Shown piece after piece: positions 51,845 to 60,594 of a stretch of DNA of 64,000 nt. Every line of letters begins with the position of its first letter. The stretch's first letter is position 1. The translations under genes were made by a program, and so were the position numbers. Source of the DNA: Posidoniimonas polymericola (GTDB taxonomy: Bacteria; Planctomycetota; Planctomycetia; Pirellulales; Lacipirellulaceae). The notes beneath the pieces were generated by a model. That model did not search any database. It had not been told where the DNA came from and worked only from the letters and a program-made list of their open reading frames with translations. The stretch is taken from the NCBI RefSeq assembly GCF_007859935.1, contig NZ_SJPO01000001.1, forward strand, positions 248,001 through 312,000, in the 5' to 3' direction.

Positions 51845-52666
51845 ATGCGTTCGTTGGCGATCATGAATCAGAAGGGTGGCGTCGGGAAGACGACCACCAC
51901 GGTCAACCTGGCGGCCGGGCTCGCCCGGTCGGGGTGGCGTGTCGGGATTCTCGACATGGACCCGCAGGCGCACGCGTCGCTGCACCTGGGGGTCGACCCG
52001 CAGCGGCCGCTGACCACCATGTACGACGTGCTGAACAGCGAGGCCCCGCTGGCCGAGGCCTGGCAGGACGCCGGCGAGCGGCTCCGCGTCGCGCCCGCAC
52101 ACATCGACCTCGCCGCGGTCGAGGTCGAGCTGGCGGGCGTGGTCGGGCGCGAGGTGATCCTGCGCGACAAGCTGGCCACCTGCGCGGACCAGTTCGACTA
52201 CATCCTGATCGACTGCCCGCCGTCGCTCGGCGTGCTGACGATCAACGCGCTGACCGCCGTGGACCACGTCTACCTGCCGCTGCAGCCGCACTTCCTGGCG
52301 CTGCACGGCCTGAGCAAGCTGATGCAGACCATCGCCCTGGTCGCCGACCGGCTGAACAGCCGGCTGCAGATGGCGGGCGTGGTGATGTGCATGTACGACT
52401 CCGGCACCAAGCTGGCGGCCGAGGTCACCGCGGACGTCGACCAGTACTTCCAGGCGCTCCGCGGCAAGGGCGGGGTGTGGGAGGGGGTCCGCCTGTTCGA
52501 GACCCGCATCCGCCGCAACATCCGCCTGGCCGAGGCGCCCTCGTTCGGGCAGTCGATCTTCGGCTACGCCCCCGACTCGCCCGGCGCCGAGGACTACGGC
52601 GCCCTGACCGGCGAGCTGCTGGCCTACTACGCCGGCCGCGACCTGATGCGCAGCGCGGCGGCTTAG
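51845..52666 (+). CDS. ParA/Soj-type ATPase
   Basis: A 273-residue protein. Deviant Walker A KGGVGKTTTT at 10-19, DMDPQAHASLHLG as A', YILIDCPPSLGVLTINAL as Walker B, and the C-terminal RRNIRLAEAPSFGQSIF as in Soj. Such proteins bind DNA or membranes as ATP dimers and position cargo (chromosome, plasmid or protein). No parB or parS-like site is visible here, so it is an orphan. GGAGG lies 5 nt before ATG 51845. It precedes the BBP7-like gene by 304 bp. Confidence 0.92.
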   Translation: MRSLAIMNQKGGVGKTTTTVNLAAGLARSGWRVGILDMDPQAHASLHLGVDPQRPLTTMYDVLNSEAPLAEAWQDAGERLRVAPAHIDLAAVEVELAGVVGREVILRDKLATCADQFDYILIDCPPSLGVLTINALTAVDHVYLPLQPHFLALHGLSKLMQTIALVADRLNSRLQMAGVVMCMYDSGTKLAAEVTADVDQYFQALRGKGGVWEGVRLFETRIRRNIRLAEAPSFGQSIFGYAPDSPGAEDYGALTGELLAYYAGRDLMRSAAA

Positions 52667-52969
52667 GCCCGCGATTGTTTCCAGCTGAGTGCTGCGTTGC
52701 TAGCACTCTCTATCGCCTGCTAAGGTTTGCCGGCTACGCGCTCGGCGGGGCCGTGGGCGACCTTTTCTTGTTTGCTGGATGTGCGTGCGCGGTCCGTCTG
52801 ATCCGACTGGGAAGGCGGCGAATACCCCGTTCTGGGCGTCCCAACTGGACGATGATTCCCGTGAAGCGCGACTCTAGCCTGCGGAGCCCACGGAAGGTGC
52901 GCCGCCGGATGTCTGCGTCCTGGATACACCGTGTCCCATGGCCGGGACGCACAGACCGGAGATTCACGG
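52667..52969. other. Intergenic region before the BBP7-like gene
   Basis: About 300 bp, no gene. GGAG at 52957-52960 is the likely ribosome site of the next gene. Confidence 0.5.
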
Positions 52970-54892
52970 ATGAGAATTCAAAACCCACTACAGCGAGCCA
53001 TCTGGGCCGCGGCGATGATGTGCTCCGCGCCGATGGCGCTGGCCGCGCCCTTCGCCATCACGCAATCGCCCGCTCAGCAGCCGGCCTACGGCTACCAGCC
53101 GCAGGTCGCGCAGCAGCCCCAGGCGGCGCCCGCCTATGGCTACCCGGCCCCGCAGGCCAACGCCGCCGCGCCGGGCTACGCTGCCGCCCCGGGTTATGCC
53201 GCGGCTCCGGGCTACGCGGCTGCTCAGCCGGCGTACCCGCAGCAGGGCTACGCCCCGCAGGCCCAGGCCCCGACGGCCTACCCGCAGCAGCGGTACGCCT
53301 ACCGCGGGGCGCCGTCGCAGGAGCTGCCGACCCCGAACGAGTCGATCACCCCCGCGCCTGTTCAGGCCGAGGCGCCGACCTACCAGCCGGCGGAGACCTA
53401 CAGCTACCCAGCCGCCAGCGTGACGCCGGCCTCCGCGCCCGCGGCTGACTGCAACTGCAACGGCGGCTCGGCCGCCCCCGCCACGACCTGGGAGGGCTAC
53501 TCCTCGGGCTCGTGCGACTCGTCGAGCGCCTACGGCTCGTGCTACACCGGCGGCGGCTACGCCGGTGGATTCGAAGCCTGCGGCCCCTCGCGGCAGTGGT
53601 TCGGCGGCGTGTACGGCCTGTACATGACCCGCACCCAGCCCGATGGGTTCCAGACCTCGGTGCTCGTCGACGGCGCGCCGAACGACTACTACCCGATGCC
53701 GACCGACATCACTGTGTACAGCGATCAGGCCGACGTCGGCTACGCCGCGGGCATCGAGACCCGCATCGGCAGCACCTTCGGCTATGCCGGCTGCGGCTGC
53801 AACGCGTACCAGCCGTACGCCTGGGAAGTCGGCTACTGGGGCCTGGAGGAGGACTCGTCGTTCACCGAGGTGAGCGACACCTTCGGCGGCACCACGCGGA
53901 TGTACGGCCGCATCAACTACGCCGGCATCCAGTACGACCGTGACGGCGTCGGCGGCGGTGCGTATGGCTACCGCCCGGTGAACGAGTACTACGACTACCA
54001 GGTGCCGGTCAACCAGACGGGCAACACCAACAACGTCCGAGTGCTGGCGAACCGCGTCACTCAGCGGTTCAAGGCCCAGAACATCGAGATCAACTTCTGG
54101 CGGTTCGGCGCCCCGGCGGCCTGCGGCTCGGTCGCGATGGCGGGCGTTGGCTCGTGCGGCGGATCTTCGTACGGCGCCGGGTCCTGCGGGACCGGCGCTT
54201 GCGGCTCGGGGTCGTGCGGCGATGGTTCTTGCGGCGCCGGTTCGTGTGGGACCAGCGGCTGCGACCTGACGCCGTGCTGCTCAACCGGCCAACGGTTCTT
54301 CTTCAGCGGACTGGCCGGCGTGCGGTTCATGCAGTTCGACGAGTTCTTCCGCAACGCGGTGTTCTTCACGCTGGACGACGGCGCCGGCGGCGTGGTCGGC
54401 GGCGAGCCGGGCCTGTACCCCGACAACATGCCGGCCGACGACAACGTGCTGTTCCACGACATTGACGTCGCCAACGACCTGGTCGGCTTCCAGCTCGGCG
54501 GCAGCATGAACTACCTGGTCGGCTGCAAGTGGTCGCTGTTCTGCGACACCAACTTCGGCATCTACGCCAACGACGCCGACGTCTACCAGCGGGTCTACAG
54601 CCCCGGCGGCGGCGACGTGGTCTATGTCAACGGCGGCGCCGCGGTTGCCGCTCGCAACAGCAAGCAGGACGTCGCGTTCCTGGGTGAGGCCCGCGTCGGC
54701 TTCGGCTACCAGATGAGCTGCCACTGGCGTGCGACCGCCGCCTGGCGTGTGATCGCCGCTAGCGGTGTGGCCCTCGCCGGCAACCAGATCCCGTCGGCCG
54801 GCTTCGTCAACAGCGCGACCGTCCGCGACATCAACACCGACGGCTCGCTGGTCCTGCACGGCCTGCAGGCGGGCGTCGAATGCAAGTACTAA
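52970..54892 (+). CDS. BBP7-type outer-membrane beta-barrel protein
   Basis: A 640-residue exported protein. Signal peptide about 1-25. Residues 35-110 form a Pro/Gln/Ala/Tyr-rich low-complexity part with four copies of AAPGYAAAPGYA-type units. After a Cys-poor linker comes the barrel body: WFGGVYGLYMTRTQ, then GYAAGIETRIGSTFGYAG. Near residues 385-440 a Cys/Gly/Ser-rich insert (GSCGGSSYGAGSCGTGACGS, GSCGDGSCGAGSCG) interrupts the barrel strands. The C-terminal strands end in GLQAGVECKY. Planctomycete BBP7 proteins are thought to sit in the outer membrane. The ATG 52970 is supported by GGAG; it ends with a strong terminator. Confidence 0.88.
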   Translation: MRIQNPLQRAIWAAAMMCSAPMALAAPFAITQSPAQQPAYGYQPQVAQQPQAAPAYGYPAPQANAAAPGYAAAPGYAAAPGYAAAQPAYPQQGYAPQAQAPTAYPQQRYAYRGAPSQELPTPNESITPAPVQAEAPTYQPAETYSYPAASVTPASAPAADCNCNGGSAAPATTWEGYSSGSCDSSSAYGSCYTGGGYAGGFEACGPSRQWFGGVYGLYMTRTQPDGFQTSVLVDGAPNDYYPMPTDITVYSDQADVGYAAGIETRIGSTFGYAGCGCNAYQPYAWEVGYWGLEEDSSFTEVSDTFGGTTRMYGRINYAGIQYDRDGVGGGAYGYRPVNEYYDYQVPVNQTGNTNNVRVLANRVTQRFKAQNIEINFWRFGAPAACGSVAMAGVGSCGGSSYGAGSCGTGACGSGSCGDGSCGAGSCGTSGCDLTPCCSTGQRFFFSGLAGVRFMQFDEFFRNAVFFTLDDGAGGVVGGEPGLYPDNMPADDNVLFHDIDVANDLVGFQLGGSMNYLVGCKWSLFCDTNFGIYANDADVYQRVYSPGGGDVVYVNGGAAVAARNSKQDVAFLGEARVGFGYQMSCHWRATAAWRVIAASGVALAGNQIPSAGFVNSATVRDINTDGSLVLHGLQAGVECKY

Positions 54893-54958
54893 GCTGAGAT
54901 TGGTCTGTTGATATTGCTCTGAGGACGCACTTGAGCCCTGTGTCCTGTGTCACTGAAA

Positions 54959-54993
54959 GCGGCCCGGCAGCCACCATGCCGGGCCGCTTTTTT
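54959..54993 (+). terminator. Intrinsic terminator of the BBP7-like gene
   Basis: GCGGCCCGGCA, loop GCCACCA, TGCCGGGCCGC, then six T. Perfect 11-bp stem, 66 bp after the stop codon. Confidence 0.92.
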
Positions 54994-55027
54994 GCTTGCG
55001 CGGCGCGGTAGAAAAGAGCTCACTGAG

Positions 55028-55093
55028 GCAGCCCACCCCGCCAGGGGTGGAACTGTGCACGGGTTCGATCCCACCCCTGGCGGGGTGGGCTGC
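55028..55093. repeat. 23-bp perfect inverted repeat
   Basis: GCAGCCCACCCCGCCAGGGG-TGG at 55028-55050 is the exact complement of 55071-55093, loop of 20 nt containing GGGTTCGATCCC-like text. It lies between the terminator and the end of the TPR gene. Confidence 0.92.
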
Positions 55094-55128
55094 TCATCGT
55101 CGACTCTCAGCTAGCAGCTAACCGCGAC

Positions 55129-55644
55129 TTACACGATCACGCCGGTCAGCATCTTGAAGCCGGGGTCGTCGCGGAGGGGCTCGAAGTCGGACTCGTGGTC
55201 GATGAGGTCGAGGAAGTTGCTGTCGAGCTTGAGCGCCTCGGCCAGGTGGTTGAGCGCGGGGCGGCGCTCGCAGGCGAGGCTCCAGTAGCACGCCAGGTTG
55301 TAGTGCAAGAGCGCGTCGTTTGGCGCGTAGCTGAGTCCACGGTCGAGTGACTCGATCGCGCGGCGGAGCTGGCCGGTCCGCTTGTAGCACCAGCCGAGCG
55401 CCAGCCAGACGTGCAGGTCGTCGGGGTTGATCTCGGCGCTGCGACGCAGCGGGATCAACGCCTCGCGGCAGCGCGACAGCTCGCGGAGCGACTCGCCCAT
55501 CAGGAAGCAGGCGCGTGAGCTGCTGTGGGTCAGCTTGCCGCGGCGCTGCAGCTCGCCCAGGGCGTGGGCGTGCATGCCGAGCTCGAGGTATCCCTCGGCG
55601 GCGGCGATAGTTTTTTTGAGACGGATTTTGTCGGCGGTTGCCAC
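55129..55644 (-). CDS. TPR-repeat protein
   Basis: A 171-residue soluble protein made of tetratricopeptide repeats: CFLMGESLRELSRCREALIP, LHVWLALGWCYKRTGQLRRA, LHYNLACYWSLACERRPALN. Four to five helix pairs are visible, ending in LDSNFLDLIDHESDFEPLRD. TPR proteins act as docking modules; the partner is unknown. The start is a GTG at 55644 without a strong ribosome site. It has no signal peptide or TM helix. Confidence 0.88.
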   Translation of the reverse strand: MATADKIRLKKTIAAAEGYLELGMHAHALGELQRRGKLTHSSSRACFLMGESLRELSRCREALIPLRRSAEINPDDLHVWLALGWCYKRTGQLRRAIESLDRGLSYAPNDALLHYNLACYWSLACERRPALNHLAEALKLDSNFLDLIDHESDFEPLRDDPGFKMLTGVIV

Positions 55645-56107
55645 GGGGTCGTCCCTGGGATTTCGCGTGCGTGAGCGGGGCGGATGTCCTTCTCCTTCTT
55701 AGCCGCGATCCTCCCTGACGCTGCCCGAATTGTATCCGTGTTCGCCGAGCGGCCCAACAATCGGGCGCAAAAGTCGCGCCGCAAGTTGTTGGGGCGTCTG
55801 GACTAAGCAACGCAATTTCGACCTTGCTGGCTGTGCCGCAAGCAGCGCTTCGGCAAGCTCGATGGCGCGGCGCTAAGACGCACTTGGGCGATTTCTCGCA
55901 TGTTGACCTTTCGAGACACCTGGGTTGGTCGGCCGTTGAGAAAACGCCACACCGATGTCGGCGGGCGCCGACGCGCCCTTGCTCTAGGTGGTTGGTGCGG
56001 CTGGGGTTAGGCCAAACCGGGGCCACCGCCGCCGGGGCGTGGCGCGGGCATTGCGAACTGGGGGAGCAGCTCTTCTGCCCGCCGCTCTCGCAGCCCCCCG
56101 ACCCCTC
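55645..56107. other. Intergenic region without a supported gene
   Basis: About 460 bp between divergent genes. Short open frames are present but without family features. Promoters for both flanking genes should be here. Confidence 0.5.
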
Positions 56108-56446
56108 GTGCGTACCACCCTGTTTATCGTCGTCCTGATGATGGCCGGAGCCGCCCTGGCGTCTCGCTGGCCGGTGACCTCGGATCAGACGCCCGCGTCG
56201 CTCGAGTGGGTGCGGACCGTGGATGGCTGGGAGCGGTCGGCGCACCTAATCCCGGTGGCCGAGCACGGCCCGACGATGCACCCGCTGACGCTGGCCGCGC
56301 TGCAAGTGCTGGCCGCCGGTGTGGCGTTGGCGGCCGGCTGGAGTGCGGCCGCCGCTAGTGAGGACGACCTCGCGGCAAAGCCCGCCGCCGCGATCTCGCA
56401 GCGGCGCCGCGCAAAAGCGCCCCGTGGCGCCGCCCAGGCCGGTTGA
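56108..56446 (+). CDS. Small membrane protein with RTVDGWE motif
   Basis: A 112-residue protein with two membrane helices (LFIVVLMMAGAALASRW and LAALQVLAAGVALAAGWSA), an external loop PASLEWVRTVDGWERSAHLI and a basic tail. The WVRTVDGWE and MHPLTLAALQ text resembles planctomycete small membrane proteins of unknown role. I choose GTG 56108, which puts the first helix at the N-terminus; upstream codons are basic and not convincing. Confidence in start is low. Confidence 0.7.
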   Translation: MRTTLFIVVLMMAGAALASRWPVTSDQTPASLEWVRTVDGWERSAHLIPVAEHGPTMHPLTLAALQVLAAGVALAAGWSAAAASEDDLAAKPAAAISQRRRAKAPRGAAQAG

Positions 56447-56462
56447 ACCGCGGCAGCACGCG

Positions 56463-56810
56463 CTAGCCCCGCGAGTCGAGCTCCCGCAGCAGTTCTTCCA
56501 TCCGGTCGATCTGCTGTTGGCTCCTGGCGCACAGCTCCTGCAGCACGACAATCTTGTTGTCGAGCTGCGCCCGCAGCTCGCGGCCGGCGTCGTGCAGCTC
56601 GACCTTCTGCCGCTCGATCATCGCCGACGAGTCGGAGTACGCGCCCGACCACTGGCTGGTGGGTCGGGGTTGCCGGGCGATGGGCGAGTCGTCGTACCGG
56701 CGGCGGCGGCCGAAGTAGCGGTAGCTCCGCCGCAGCAGGATGCTGGTCAGCAGCGCGCAGCCCGCCGCGAACATGATGCTGGCGACCAGGGTGTTGGCGA
56801 GCAGGAGCAT
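56463..56810 (-). CDS. Membrane-anchored coiled-coil protein
   Basis: A 115-residue protein: one membrane helix at the N-terminus (LLLANTLVASIMFAAGCALL), a basic linker RRSYRYFGRRRRYDD and a coiled coil at about 60-112 (MIERQKVELHDAGRELRAQL, ELCARSQQQIDRMEELLREL). No family known to me. It ends 16 bp from the end of the 56108 gene in convergent orientation. Confidence 0.75.
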   Translation of the reverse strand: MLLLANTLVASIMFAAGCALLTSILLRRSYRYFGRRRRYDDSPIARQPRPTSQWSGAYSDSSAMIERQKVELHDAGRELRAQLDNKIVVLQELCARSQQQIDRMEELLRELDSRG

Positions 56811-56856
56811 GCCGCGATTCTCGCTGAGAGCCGGCCCGCCGGGAACAGCAGGCCTA

Positions 56857-58035
56857 TCAAGATTGCGCTCGGCTGAAAGCCGCCGCCGCGGCCAGCGAAA
56901 CCTGTGCTAGCGTCACGCCATGCTCGTGGGCGGCCGCGTTACAATCGTCGTATTCGGGAGTGAACCTCTCGCCGCCGGTTGGCAGGGCAGCCACCACGCC
57001 GCCCACTTTGCCGTACTCGGTGTCGACCTCCGCCCGGCGGCGGGGGAGCACCATCCGGGGGACGGTCTGCCGCCGCAGCCCCAGGGCCGTGGTGTTGGCG
57101 AAGATCACCCCGGCCAGCTTGTCGGCCTGGTGCGGCCGCGCCTGGACCGACAGCAGCACGCCGGGCCGCAGCTTCTTCATCTGGATCGGCGTCAGGCAGA
57201 CGTCAAGCGCGCCGGCCTCCCAGAGCCGCTCGACACAGGCGCCGATTGCCTCGCCGGTGGCGTCGTCCAGGTTGGTCTCGAGCAGGGTGATCGCGTCCGC
57301 CCCGCCGGCCGCGGCCGGCTCGGCCGCCTCGCCGACCAACAGCCGCACCAGGTTCGGGTGGTCGAAGTCCTTCTGGCCCGAGCCGTAGCCGATCGCCTCG
57401 ATGGTCATGGCGGGCAGCGGCCCGAAGCCCTCGACCAGCGTCGACACGATCGCCGCGCCGGTCGGCGTGGTGAGCTCGCCCTCGGGCGCGAACGCCGCCA
57501 GCGGGATCCCCTTGAGCAACTCGGCGGTGGCGGGCGCGGGGATCGCGCAGCGGCCGTGGGCGATCTGCACGAAGCCCGTGCCGGTCGGGATCGGCGAGGC
57601 GTAGATCTTCTCGACCCCCAAGAGGTCCCAGCCGATCGCCGCGCCGACGATGTCCGCGATCGAGTCGACCGCGCCGACCTCGTGGAAGTGCACCTTCTCG
57701 ATGGTCGAGCCGTGCACGCGGGCCTCGGCCTCGGCCAGGCGGGTGAAGATCCGGGTGGCGAGGTCGCGCTGCCGCTCGGTGAGCGTGCTGCGGTCGATCA
57801 TCGCGGTGATGTGGTGCAGGTGCCGGTGGGCGTGCTCCGGCTCGTGCTCGACCCTGATCTGCGTGGCGCGGAAGCCGCGCTTCTTGACGGTCTCCTTCAC
57901 CAGCCGGCAGCTCGGCAGGCCGAGCGAGTCGACTCCCGCCTGGATGGCTCCGAGGTCGACCCCCGCGTCGACCAACGCGCCGAGGGTCATATCGCCGCTG
58001 ATGCCGCTGGCGCAGTCGAGGTAGGCAATGTTCAT
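56857..58035 (-). CDS. larC: Nickel-pincer cofactor biosynthesis protein LarC
   Basis: LarC inserts nickel into the pincer nucleotide cofactor first found in lactate racemase. The 392-residue protein starts MNIAYLDCASGISGDMTLGA, keeps HHITAMIDR, VHFHEVGAVDSIADIVGAA, GTGFVQIAHGRCAIPAPA and TNLDDATGEAIGACVERLWE. In Lactobacillus plantarum larC is read by a frameshift; here one frame covers the entire protein. No larB, larE or larA is adjacent. So either the other genes are elsewhere or this LarC serves another pincer enzyme. ATG 58035 is well supported. Confidence 0.93.
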   Translation of the reverse strand: MNIAYLDCASGISGDMTLGALVDAGVDLGAIQAGVDSLGLPSCRLVKETVKKRGFRATQIRVEHEPEHAHRHLHHITAMIDRSTLTERQRDLATRIFTRLAEAEARVHGSTIEKVHFHEVGAVDSIADIVGAAIGWDLLGVEKIYASPIPTGTGFVQIAHGRCAIPAPATAELLKGIPLAAFAPEGELTTPTGAAIVSTLVEGFGPLPAMTIEAIGYGSGQKDFDHPNLVRLLVGEAAEPAAAGGADAITLLETNLDDATGEAIGACVERLWEAGALDVCLTPIQMKKLRPGVLLSVQARPHQADKLAGVIFANTTALGLRRQTVPRMVLPRRRAEVDTEYGKVGGVVAALPTGGERFTPEYDDCNAAAHEHGVTLAQVSLAAAAAFSRAQS

Positions 58036-58120
58036 AAGGGATCGTTCAACGTGGTCGCAGTTTGGCTCGGGGCGCCGCCGAGCGACGCGTCAGCAGACCA
58101 TTGTGAACGGTCGACCGCGT

Positions 58121-58996
58121 TTAGTCGACGTCCTCGCTCTTGATCCGCCGCAGCTGCTGCAGGACCGAGTCCATCGAGGCGTGGCGATCGGCGGGCTCTG
58201 CCTGGATGCACTTCATGATGATCGCCTCGAGCTCGGGGCGGATTTTCGGGTAGTACTGAGAGAGCGGCGGCGGTTCGCTGGCGCCGTGCGACATCGCGGC
58301 CAGGCCGTCGGAGCCCCGCACCCACGGCAGCTCGAACGCGAACATCTCGTACATCGACGCGCCGAACGCGAAGATGTCGAGCCGCTGGTCGGTCGCGCGG
58401 CGGCGGACCACCTCCGGCGCCATGTAGTTCGGCGTGCCGGTGCGGTTGCCGGGCTGCTGGAACGGCGGCGTCGCCGGCACCGTCAGCCCAAAGTCGATCA
58501 GCTTGAGCGACTTGCCGTCCTTCGCGCACACAAAGTTGCGGGGGCAGACGTCGCGGTGGATGTAGCCCGCCTGGTGCACGGCGTCGAGCGCCTCGGCCGC
58601 CTGCGTCATCAGCGCGAGCCGGTTGCCGTCGAGGATCGGGTTGCGGCCGATGATGCACGAGTTGAGCCCCGGCCCATCGAGGAACTCCATGACGATAAAC
58701 TGCTCGCCCTTGGTCGTCATGCCGAACGAGTGGGTCACGACAATCCGCGGGTGGATCATCTGCATCGAGATCTCGCCCTCGGACGGTTTGCTGAGCCCCT
58801 TGAAGCGGGCCTCGAGCTGCTCGGTCTTCTTCTTGTCGAGGATCTTCAGCCCGACAATCTGACCGCTCTTCCGATCGCGGGCCATGTGGAAGTCGGACAT
58901 GGTGCCCGACACGGCGGCGCGGAGGATCTCGTAACGCCTCTCGATGTCGACCTTGCCCGAATCGAGCATCGACTTAAACAGCTGGCCTATGCCCAT
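58121..58996 (-). CDS. Protein kinase with an atypical catalytic loop
   Basis: A 291-residue eukaryotic-type kinase domain without membrane helix. Lys51 in VGLKIL is the ATP-binding lysine, the catalytic loop is HRDVCPRNF (Asp149, Asn154), the metal motif is IDFGLT (168-170 DFG), and the activation segment ends in GTPNYMAPEVV. The glycine-rich loop is degraded (AVSGTMSDFHMA), and the Lys of the HRDxK Ser/Thr signature is a Cys, with Arg before Asn as in HRDLAARN-type tyrosine kinases. It may still be active, or a tyrosine-type or pseudo-kinase. Its substrate is unknown. It precedes larC by 85 bp on the same strand. Confidence 0.88.
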   Translation of the reverse strand: MGIGQLFKSMLDSGKVDIERRYEILRAAVSGTMSDFHMARDRKSGQIVGLKILDKKKTEQLEARFKGLSKPSEGEISMQMIHPRIVVTHSFGMTTKGEQFIVMEFLDGPGLNSCIIGRNPILDGNRLALMTQAAEALDAVHQAGYIHRDVCPRNFVCAKDGKSLKLIDFGLTVPATPPFQQPGNRTGTPNYMAPEVVRRRATDQRLDIFAFGASMYEMFAFELPWVRGSDGLAAMSHGASEPPPLSQYYPKIRPELEAIIMKCIQAEPADRHASMDSVLQQLRRIKSEDVD

Positions 58997-59153
58997 CGTT
59001 TCTCTGCGTGCGCCCCGTGGTGAGATTCTGCTCCTGCTCCACTATATCTTGCGGGCCGCAGGCGGGCTATCGAAACGCTCCGAGCCCGCCGGGCCGCGGG
59101 GGCTACAGTGGGCGTTTTTCCGAGGGATTTGCGGGTCGGACGGCCGGGCGGGC

Positions 59154-60380
59154 CTAACCGCCGGTCCTCGAGCGGACTTCCGACCCGTCCCGCACGCGGT
59201 CGCTGGGGTGCAGGATCACCCGGTCCGACTCCGCCAGGCCCTCCAGCACCTCGGCCTGCAGGTCGTTCTGCTTGCCGACCGACACCCGCGTCTGGCGGGC
59301 CCGGCCCTCCTCGATCTTGAACACCACCCACTCGCCGGCCGAGCGGAACAGCGCGCTGGTCGGCACGATCAGGGCGTCCCCGGCGCTGGCCGTGACGATG
59401 CGGGCCTCGACGCGGAAGCCGTCGCCCAATTGCTGGCGGGCCGCCGGCGGGTCGACCAGGTCGACAATCACGTTCACCCGTTGTTCTTCGACGCCGAGGG
59501 TCGAGATCTTGGTAAAGCCGGCCGGCTCGACCAGCCGCACCCGGCCCTCGAGCGGGGACTCGCCGCCCCAGTGCTCGAGCAGCACCCGCGCGCCGGGCTC
59601 GATCCGCACCGCGTCGCTCGACAGGACATCGATTTCGACCTCCAGGTCGGTCGGGTCGCCAAGCTCGAGGAGCGACGCGCCGGCCGTGACCACGGCGGCG
59701 CTCTCCTGGAACACCCGCAGCACCCGCCCGTCGATCGGCGAGCGGATGGCGAAGTTCCAGCCGTTGTCGGACGCGTCGTCGGCCTCGGGGTTGTCGCTCG
59801 GACGCGTGCGGAGCAGGGCGGCCTTCGCCTGCTCAAGCTCGAACTCCGCAATCTCCTGCGAGTAGCGCGACGCCCGCAGCTCCTCGCTGGCGGCTCGGTA
59901 GGAGGTCTCAATCTTCTCGAACTCTTCGCGGGTCACCCCCTTCGAGTCGAGCAGCTTGCGGTACCGCTCGAGGTCGCGTTCGGCCTGCGCCTGCCGCAGC
60001 CGGGCCTGCTCGAGCACCGGCTCGACCCGCTTGAGCGACGCCGCGGCCGCCTGCTCCCGGGCCTCGGCCTGGGCGATCGCGCGGGCGTCGAGTAATTCCG
60101 GGTCACGCGGCTCGACCACCGCCAGCACGGTCTGGTCGGCGGTGACCGAGTCGCCCGGGTCGAGGTCGATCCGCAGCAGCCGCCCCGACAGCGGCGTGCT
60201 CACCACGTACTTCTCCCGGATGCGGGTCTTGCCGTCCTCGTCGACGGTGACCAACAGCGACCCTCGCCCGATAGTCGCCATGTCGACGTCCACCGGCTCC
60301 GGCATGAACGCAAACGCCAACCCCCCGACGACCGCCAAGCCGACGACGAGGAAGAACAGTTTGCTGAGCCAGTTGGTCAT
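59154..60380 (-). CDS. HlyD-family periplasmic adaptor (membrane fusion protein)
   Basis: A 408-residue protein: N-terminal membrane helix (LFFLVVGLAVVGGLAFAFM), first lipoyl half near 50-85 (VSTPLSGRLLRIDLDPGDSV), a long coiled-coil hairpin at about 100-200 (AEAREQAAAASLKRVEPVLE, SYRAASEELRASRYSQEIAE), the second lipoyl half (NFAIRSPIDGRVLRVFQESA) and beta-barrel parts (DLEVEIDVLSSDAVRIEPGA). It links an inner-membrane transporter to the outside. It follows the permease gene on the same strand by 214 bp of palindromic repeats and belongs to the same system. Confidence 0.92.
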   Translation of the reverse strand: MTNWLSKLFFLVVGLAVVGGLAFAFMPEPVDVDMATIGRGSLLVTVDEDGKTRIREKYVVSTPLSGRLLRIDLDPGDSVTADQTVLAVVEPRDPELLDARAIAQAEAREQAAAASLKRVEPVLEQARLRQAQAERDLERYRKLLDSKGVTREEFEKIETSYRAASEELRASRYSQEIAEFELEQAKAALLRTRPSDNPEADDASDNGWNFAIRSPIDGRVLRVFQESAAVVTAGASLLELGDPTDLEVEIDVLSSDAVRIEPGARVLLEHWGGESPLEGRVRLVEPAGFTKISTLGVEEQRVNVIVDLVDPPAARQQLGDGFRVEARIVTASAGDALIVPTSALFRSAGEWVVFKIEEGRARQTRVSVGKQNDLQAEVLEGLAESDRVILHPSDRVRDGSEVRSRTGG

Positions 60381-60435
60381 AGTGGGGCTATTGGCTATTG
60401 GCTATCCAGAGCAAGCCGCGAAGCGGCGCGCTGTT

Positions 60436-60575
60436 CCCCTCCCCTGAAGAGGGAGAGGGCAAGATGATCCGTTAGGCAACGCGCTCCTGAGTTAATACCT
60501 TAGTTCGAAGCTCTGACTTGCTGGTCCACCGCACTGGTGGTTCTAACCCCTTCCCCCTGCCGGGGAGGGGGGACC
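60436..60575. repeat. G/C-rich palindromes between permease and adaptor genes
   Basis: CCCCTCCCCTGAAGAGGGAG and, farther on, CCCCTTCCCCCTGCCGGGGA are members of the same short family as 43831-43853. Confidence 0.55.
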
Positions 60576-60594
60576 CTTGGGCCCACCTGTTCGA

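Noticed and set aside
55028-55093. tRNA gene
   Set aside because: Only the T-loop-like GGTTCGATC fits; there is no D-arm, no anticodon stem, and the 23-bp inverted repeat excludes a cloverleaf.
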